A stretch of DNA of 64,000 nucleotides from Liberiplasma sp046541015 (lineage in GTDB: Bacteria > Bacillota_I > Bacilli_A > Izemoplasmatales > Izemoplasmataceae). A model generated the notes under the pieces. That model saw nothing but the letters and a program-made list of their open reading frames with translations. It was not told the DNA's origin and searched no databases. The stretch spans positions 124,001 through 188,000 of the forward strand of contig JBKHEA010000001.1 in assembly GCA_046541015.1 (NCBI GenBank), written 5' to 3'. The position numbers and the translations under genes are program-made. Shown here piece after piece: positions 58,974-64,000 of the stretch (the stretch's first letter is position 1; every line of letters begins with the position of its first letter).

Positions 58974-60098
58974 ATGCGTTTCGAAATAAACAAAGATAAA
59001 TTACTTTACCATTTAATTGTTTCACAAAAAGCTTTATCAAATAAAACCCCTAATCCAGCCTTACAAGGAATTAAACTTGATGTTTTAAAAGATCATCTTG
59101 TGCTTACTACAAGTAATTCTGATATTTCAATTAAAATAACGTTAGAAGATTCAAGTCTTAATATCGAAGAAACTGGATCGATTCTTATTCCAGGGAAATA
59201 TTTTATTGAAATCATTAGAAAACTTGATGGCCAAATGGTTCAAATGTCTTATGTGGATGATAATTTATTACGAATTGAAGCTGATCATTCAGATATTACG
59301 TTAAACATGTTAGAACTTGAAGATTATCCTAACTTAGTTTTTAATGAGAAATCCGAGTTTATCAAAATTAATGTCAGAACACTAAAAACCATCATCAGAC
59401 AAACAGCGTTTGCAACATCAACCATTGAAAACCGTCCAATCTTAACGGGTGTTAATTTAAAAATTGATGGGAATGTGCTAACTGCCGTTGCAACAGATTC
59501 TTATAGACTTAGCCAAAAATCAATTACCTTAGAAGATTCATATGATAAAATGAATGTTATTATTCCTGGTAAAAGTTTAGAAGAATTAATGAAAATTTTA
59601 GAAAACAACCAAGATTATGTCGAAATTCATTTTGATCAATCTCGCGTTTTATTCAAATACAATAACATTTTATTCTTATCAAGATTGCTTGAAGGCAATT
59701 ATCCAGAAACAAGTAAACTCATCCCACAAGAATTTCCTGTTCAAATTAAATTTAATAAAGAAAACTTATTAACAGCGATTGAACGTGCAAGTTTACTTTC
59801 AAGCCGTGATGGCCATAATGCCATTGTAAAACTAAACCTAAGACAAGACGACACCGTTGAGATTTCTTCTAATTCACCTGAAATTGGCCGTGTCCTTGAA
59901 GAAATTTATCCAGTCGATGAAGTTGTTGGGTCACCAATAAAAATCGCGTTCAGCTCAAAATATGTACTAGAAGCGTTAAAGGTTTTTGCATCTAGTGAAG
60001 TTACGATAAGTTTTACAGGAGAAATACGTCCGTTCATCATGAAAGGTGAATATGATGAGGACATGTTACAACTCGTTTTACCAGTAAAAACTGATTAA
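58974..60098 (+). CDS. dnaN: DNA polymerase III beta subunit (sliding clamp)
   Basis: Ring-shaped processivity clamp. 374 residues, normal length. Family segments: FEINKDKLLYHLIVSQKALSNKTPNP-like start (part LYHLIVSQKALSNKT), LIPGKYFIEIIRKL, TAVATDSYRLSQK near 172, and the C-terminal IRPFIMKGEYDEDMLQLVLPV (part MLQLVLPVK). Followed by its own terminator, so it is separate from the recF-gyr operon. Confidence 0.98.
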   Translation: MRFEINKDKLLYHLIVSQKALSNKTPNPALQGIKLDVLKDHLVLTTSNSDISIKITLEDSSLNIEETGSILIPGKYFIEIIRKLDGQMVQMSYVDDNLLRIEADHSDITLNMLELEDYPNLVFNEKSEFIKINVRTLKTIIRQTAFATSTIENRPILTGVNLKIDGNVLTAVATDSYRLSQKSITLEDSYDKMNVIIPGKSLEELMKILENNQDYVEIHFDQSRVLFKYNNILFLSRLLEGNYPETSKLIPQEFPVQIKFNKENLLTAIERASLLSSRDGHNAIVKLNLRQDDTVEISSNSPEIGRVLEEIYPVDEVVGSPIKIAFSSKYVLEALKVFASSEVTISFTGEIRPFIMKGEYDEDMLQLVLPVKTD

Positions 60099-60103
60099 TC
60101 GAT

Positions 60104-60131
60104 AAAAGGCTCAAAATTGAGCCTTTTTTTA
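60104..60131 (+). terminator. Intrinsic terminator of dnaN
   Basis: AAAAGGCTCAA and TTGAGCCTTTT with seven T in the tail. Confidence 0.85.
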
Positions 60132-60140
60132 TGATTTACC

Positions 60141-60169
60141 TTGTTTGTATATGATATATATTATATAAT
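60141..60169 (+). promoter_or_regulatory. Promoter of yaaA-recF-gyrB-gyrA
   Basis: TTGTTT (60141-60146), 17 bases, TATAAT (60164-60169). The -10 is inside an AT palindrome. Confidence 0.6.
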
Positions 60170-60175
60170 ATATAT
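60154..60175. repeat. 22-base AT palindrome over the promoter
   Basis: ATATATATTATATAATATAT plus AT (60154-60175) is self-complementary; a further run of TA dinucleotides follows at 60179-60189. Confidence 0.6.
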
Positions 60176-60203
60176 AGTTATATATATATGAAAGAGTGGG
60201 TTT

Positions 60204-60413
60204 ATGGAAACGGTAAAAATTAACACAGAATATATCACTTTAGGTCAATTGTTAAAGTATCTTAATATTGCCTCATCAGGTGGTGACATTAAAATGATTT
60301 TAGCAACGACTAAAGTTTTGGTTGATGGAAAATTAGAAAACCGTCGTGGAAGAAAAATATATCCAGGTATGATTGTTGATCTTGATGAGATTGGGATCTA
60401 TAAAATTTTATGA
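60204..60413 (+). CDS. yaaA: S4-domain protein YaaA
   Basis: 69-residue RNA-binding S4 domain (ITLGQLLKYLNIASSGGDIK, LVDGKLENRRGRKIYPGMIV), conserved between dnaN and recF in Bacillota. AGAGTGGG precedes the ATG. Its stop overlaps the recF start. Probably involved in ribosome or RNA function; not established from this sequence. Confidence 0.9.
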   Translation: METVKINTEYITLGQLLKYLNIASSGGDIKMILATTKVLVDGKLENRRGRKIYPGMIVDLDEIGIYKIL

Positions 60414-61501
60414 TAGTAAAAGAACTTACCCTAAACCATTTTCGTTTGATTGATCACTCAACTTTTCGTTTTCATCCCCAAATGAATATTATTATCGGCG
60501 ATAACGCTCAAGGCAAGACAACCGTTTTAGAAGCCATCCATCTTCTTGGGCTCACAAAATCTCATCGATTAGCTAAAGATGAAGATATGATTCAAACTGA
60601 TGCAGAGTTCGCTAAAATCCATGCGCTCTGCCATTTTAATCAAACCGACAACAATTTATCCATGGTAATCTCAAAAAGCGGTAAAAAGGCAAAAATAAAC
60701 GATTTAGAGATGACCAAGTTAAGTGATTATATTGGTAGACTTCATGTCGTGATGTTTTCTCCAGAAGATATTGATTTAATTAAAGGTTCACCATTAGAGC
60801 GTAGAAGATTTTTAGATTTAGCAATTAGCCAACTATCAAACCAATACGTTCAGTATTTACTTAAGTACAGAAAACTGCTTAAAGAGCGTAATGATATTTT
60901 AAAAGGATTAGATCAAAACAAGTTTGATTTAGTCATGCTTGATGTGATTACAGATCAAATGATTCATTACGCTGAAAAAATTGTTATCAAGCGTAAGAAG
61001 TTCTTAGATGATTTAAACCCAATTTTAGAAAAATATATACGTGTTATTAGCGAAGATGACCCAATCACAACGCTGTTATATGATCCCTCTGTTGAACAAC
61101 ACTTTAAGCAGATGTATGAAAAGAAAAAGTCGATCGACATGATGCTTAAGTCGACATCTTTAGGGCCTCATCGTGACGACTGTCTTTTTTATGCTCAAGC
61201 AAAACAAGTAAAAACCATCGCTTCTCAAGGTCAATTACGCACGATTGTGCTTGCGTTAAAATTAAGTTTATCAGAAATGATTAACGCTAAATATGGCCAT
61301 TATCCAGTTGTTTTACTTGATGATATGTTTAGTGAGTTAGACCATAAACGCCAACAAAGTATTTTAAGTAAATTAAATCAAAAGGCACAACTATTTATAA
61401 CTACAACGGATTTATCAACGATTGATGAAACGGTATTAAGTCAAGCAACATTATTTACTATCGAAGAAGGAAAAATAAAAGGAGTGAAACACTATGGATG
61501 A
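60410..61501 (+). CDS. recF: DNA replication and repair protein RecF
   Basis: Loads RecA at single-strand gaps. 363 residues. Walker A IIGDNAQGKTTVLEAI (28-43), the ABC-type signature region ASQGQLRTIVLALKLS near 275, and Walker B PVVLLDDMFSELD near 302-314. Ends overlapping gyrB by 8 bases, with AAAAGGAG serving gyrB. Confidence 0.96.
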   Translation: MIVKELTLNHFRLIDHSTFRFHPQMNIIIGDNAQGKTTVLEAIHLLGLTKSHRLAKDEDMIQTDAEFAKIHALCHFNQTDNNLSMVISKSGKKAKINDLEMTKLSDYIGRLHVVMFSPEDIDLIKGSPLERRRFLDLAISQLSNQYVQYLLKYRKLLKERNDILKGLDQNKFDLVMLDVITDQMIHYAEKIVIKRKKFLDDLNPILEKYIRVISEDDPITTLLYDPSVEQHFKQMYEKKKSIDMMLKSTSLGPHRDDCLFYAQAKQVKTIASQGQLRTIVLALKLSLSEMINAKYGHYPVVLLDDMFSELDHKRQQSILSKLNQKAQLFITTTDLSTIDETVLSQATLFTIEEGKIKGVKHYG

Positions 61502-63398
61502 AAAAAGAACCTATACTTCTGATAACATTCAAATACTTGAAGGATTAGAAGCTGTAAAGAAAAGACCAGGGATGTATATTGGTTCAACTGGACCAAGAGG
61601 CTTGCATCATCTTGTATGGGAAATTGTTGATAATGCCGTAGATGAGGCGTTAGCGGGTTATGCAACCACCATCACTATTGACATTTTAGAAGATGATATA
61701 GTTTGCGTCCAAGATGATGGTCGCGGGATTCCAGTAGATATTCATCCTAAAACCAAATTACCTGCAGTAGAAACGATTTTAACCACGCTTCATGCTGGGG
61801 GAAAATTTGATAACCAGTCTTATAAAGTATCAGGAGGACTTCACGGGGTTGGCGCAAGTGTTGTAAATGCCTTAAGTAGTTATTTAGAAGTTGAAATTAA
61901 CCGTGACGGTAGAAAATATAAACAACGTTATGAAAAAGGTATTACGGTTACGCCACTTGAAGATTTAGGACCAACCACTGAAAACGGCACGATTATTACT
62001 TTTAAAGCAGATCCAGATATTTTTAAAGAGACTACCGTTTATGATTTTGAAACCCTGCGTTTAAGAATCCAACAAATGGCCTTTTTAAACAAGGGCATAA
62101 CCTTTCATTTAACAGATCACCGATATAACCTATTAAACCGTAAAACCTACCTTTATGAAGGTGGGATTAAAGAATATGTTTCTTACTTAAACAAAAACAA
62201 AGAACTCTTACACGAAAAAGTTATTTACACCGAAGGCGAACAAGAAGATATTATTGTTGAAATCGCAATGCAATATAATGATTCTTATGCGCAAAATATT
62301 TTTCCGTTTACCAATAATATTCATAACCTTGAAGGTGGGACCCACGAAGAAGGGTTTAAAATGACACTCACACGTGTTTTAAATACATACGCAAAAACCA
62401 ATAACATTTTTAAAAAAGATGAATCGTTATTAGGCGAAGATACAAGAGAAGGTTTAACCGCAATCATAAGCGTTAAACATCCTGACCCACAATTTGAAGG
62501 CCAAACAAAATCTAAATTAGGTAGTACAGAAGTCAGACGTATTGTGGCTCAAATCATGAGTGAAGGGTTAGAACGTTTCTTATTAGAAAATCCCATCGAT
62601 GCAAAAATGATTATTGAAAAAGCCTTACTTGCATCTAGAGCACGCTTAGCTGCGAAAAAAGCCCGTGAGGCAACACGACGCAAAAGTCCTCTTGATGGTT
62701 TAGGATTTGCCTCAAAACTTGCAGATTGTAGAACCAAAGACCCAAGAAGAAGCGAACTTTATATTGTAGAGGGTGACAGTGCTGGTGGGAGCGCTAAACA
62801 AGGTAGAGATTCTGAATTTCAAGCAATTTTACCGTTACGTGGTAAAGTATTAAATGTTGAAAAAGCTCGTTTAGATAAAATCTTAGGCAATAAAGAAATT
62901 TTATCCCTTATTCAAGCATTTGGTACAGGGATTGGCGATGAGTTTAACGTTGAACAAAGCCGTTATCATAAAGTGGTAATCATGACGGATGCCGATGTTG
63001 ATGGGGCTCATATCAGAACCTTGTTACTAACATTCTTGTTTAGACACATGAAACCATTAATTGAAAAAGGCTATGTCTATATTGCACAACCCCCACTTTA
63101 TAAAATTGCCCAAGGCAAGCGAATAGATTATGCCTTTACAGAAAAAGAGTTAGCGATTAAGTTAGAAGAATTTGGCCAAAGAGCGCAAATTCAGCGCTAT
63201 AAAGGGTTAGGTGAAATGAATCCTGAACAGTTATGGGAAACAACGATGGATCCTAGCACAAGAACGTTATTAAAAGTATCTTTAGAAGATGCTATGGAAG
63301 CTGACCGAGTATTTAGTATGTTAATGGGGGATGATGTTGCACCACGCAAAGAATTCATCCAAGAAAACGCATTAATGGTCCAAAATTTAGACGTATAG
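61494..63398 (+). CDS. gyrB: DNA gyrase subunit B
   Basis: ATPase subunit of gyrase. 634 residues, the short form. GHKL ATPase motifs: EIVDNAVDEALAG near 41-53, VQDDGRGIPVDIHP and LHAGGKFDNQSYKVSGGLHGVG (part GGLHGVGASVVNAL). TOPRIM motifs: LYIVEGDSAGGSAKQGRD near 421-438 and MTDADVDGAHIRTLLLTF near 497. C-terminal QRYKGLGEMNPEQLWETTMDP. gyrA follows 10 bases later. Confidence 0.98.
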   Translation: MDEKRTYTSDNIQILEGLEAVKKRPGMYIGSTGPRGLHHLVWEIVDNAVDEALAGYATTITIDILEDDIVCVQDDGRGIPVDIHPKTKLPAVETILTTLHAGGKFDNQSYKVSGGLHGVGASVVNALSSYLEVEINRDGRKYKQRYEKGITVTPLEDLGPTTENGTIITFKADPDIFKETTVYDFETLRLRIQQMAFLNKGITFHLTDHRYNLLNRKTYLYEGGIKEYVSYLNKNKELLHEKVIYTEGEQEDIIVEIAMQYNDSYAQNIFPFTNNIHNLEGGTHEEGFKMTLTRVLNTYAKTNNIFKKDESLLGEDTREGLTAIISVKHPDPQFEGQTKSKLGSTEVRRIVAQIMSEGLERFLLENPIDAKMIIEKALLASRARLAAKKAREATRRKSPLDGLGFASKLADCRTKDPRRSELYIVEGDSAGGSAKQGRDSEFQAILPLRGKVLNVEKARLDKILGNKEILSLIQAFGTGIGDEFNVEQSRYHKVVIMTDADVDGAHIRTLLLTFLFRHMKPLIEKGYVYIAQPPLYKIAQGKRIDYAFTEKELAIKLEEFGQRAQIQRYKGLGEMNPEQLWETTMDPSTRTLLKVSLEDAMEADRVFSMLMGDDVAPRKEFIQENALMVQNLDV

Positions 63399-63408
63399 GA
63401 GCGATACT

Positions 63409-64000
63409 ATGGATAATAACATCATAAAACCAATTGATTATGACAAAATAACCGAAATTAATATCACTAAAGAAATGAAAACATCATTTCTTAGCTATGC
63501 AATGAGTGTTATCGTCTCCCGTGCGTTACCCGATGTTAGAGATGGGTTAAAACCCGTTCACAGGAGAATTCTTTATGGCATGGATGAATTAGGCGTTCAA
63601 CCAGATAAAGCCTTTAAAAAGTCTGCCCGTATTGTTGGGGATGTTATGGGGAAATACCATCCTCATGGCGATAGTGCAATTTATGATGCGATGGTTCGTA
63701 TGGCACAAACGTTTAGTTACCGTTATCCATTAGTTAATGGCCATGGGAATTTTGGCTCAATTGATGGTGATGGGGCTGCAGCGATGCGTTATACTGAAGC
63801 GAAAATGCATAAAATTACAGCTGAAATGTTAGCAGACATTAAAAAAGATACGATTGATTTTGTTGATAACTACGACGGTTCTGAAAAAGAACCAAGTGTC
63901 TTACCTAGTAAGTTTCCTAATTTACTTGTTAACGGATCTACAGGGATTGCCGTTGGGATGGCTACGAATATCCCACCGCATAATTTAACTGAAGTGATTG
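63409..64000 (+). CDS. gyrA: DNA gyrase subunit A (partial, 3' end outside window)
   Basis: DNA cleavage subunit; the first 197 codons are present of about 800. The catalytic tyrosine is Y128 in AAMRYTEAKM. The quinolone-determining region reads GKYHPHGDSAIYDAMVRMAQ (81-100), with serine and aspartate at the positions matching E. coli S83 and D87, so it looks wild type. Ribosome site AGGAG. Last gene visible in the yaaA-recF-gyrB-gyrA operon. Confidence 0.97.
   Translation, partial: MDNNIIKPIDYDKITEINITKEMKTSFLSYAMSVIVSRALPDVRDGLKPVHRRILYGMDELGVQPDKAFKKSARIVGDVMGKYHPHGDSAIYDAMVRMAQTFSYRYPLVNGHGNFGSIDGDGAAAMRYTEAKMHKITAEMLADIKKDTIDFVDNYDGSEKEPSVLPSKFPNLLVNGSTGIAVGMATNIPPHNLTEVI

Noticed and set aside
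60154..60190. AT palindrome as a transposon end or CRISPR-like repeat
   Set aside because: No transposase, target duplication or repeated spacer structure nearby.

Overview
The window is an AT-rich bacterial chromosome segment that spans the replication origin. TGA is a real stop codon here (for example the ATGA overlaps tsaD/rimI and pth/jag), and Shine-Dalgarno sequences are strong (GGAGG, GAGGTG). Gene content points to a low-GC Bacillota or standard-code Mollicutes relative: yutD, yutG and yutI homologues, TsaBDE, CdaA, HflX, a PcrA-LigA-UvrA operon and a PbuG-type permease with a purine riboswitch. An Acholeplasma, Izemoplasma or Haloplasma-like lineage is my best guess; this is inference from family recognition, not from any search.

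Layout. The origin region (57106-57475) lies between rpmH and dnaA and carries a cluster of DnaA boxes. To the right everything reads rightward: dnaA, dnaN, yaaA(S4), recF, gyrB, gyrA (cut by the window end). To the left most genes read leftward, away from the origin: rpmH-rnpA-yidC-jag, pth, mfd, a glycerophosphodiesterase, purA. A rightward aromatic-acid block (chorismate mutase, AroE-AroK fusion, AroQ, DAHP synthase) follows at 45.6-48.5 kb. Then comes one-carbon and purine metabolism (fhs, folD, purB, glyA, pyrR, guanine-type permease), glnA, and the hslO/dusB and hflX/nrdJ pairs. Between 20 and 28 kb are a c-di-AMP cyclase, an unusual FAD enzyme with a membrane tail, a PAS/degenerate-GGDEF membrane protein, ispDF, a 5-formyl-THF ligase and the yut genes. 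Further left are an ABC exporter pair, pgi, the t6A genes tsaE-tsaB-tsaD with rimI, a duplicated-domain exported protein, glnS, a cold-shock protein, a kinase-fold phosphotransferase, and the repair operon pcrA-ligA-uvrA (uvrA cut by the left edge).

Nearly all genes are housekeeping, so the novelty is mostly in regulation and odd architectures. The best leads are: a promoter plus a 90-nt leader with an intrinsic terminator and a loop-complementary element ahead of glnA; an rnpA reading frame with no ATG, GTG or TTG start, apparently using CTG; a guanine-class riboswitch whose promoter -35 sits inside the preceding terminator; a structured leader before the B12-dependent ribonucleotide reductase; a TM-PAS-degenerate GGDEF protein lacking the DHH half of GdpP, near cdaA; and a FAD oxidoreductase fused to a membrane domain. 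I see no CRISPR array, prophage, insertion sequence, tRNA or rRNA gene.
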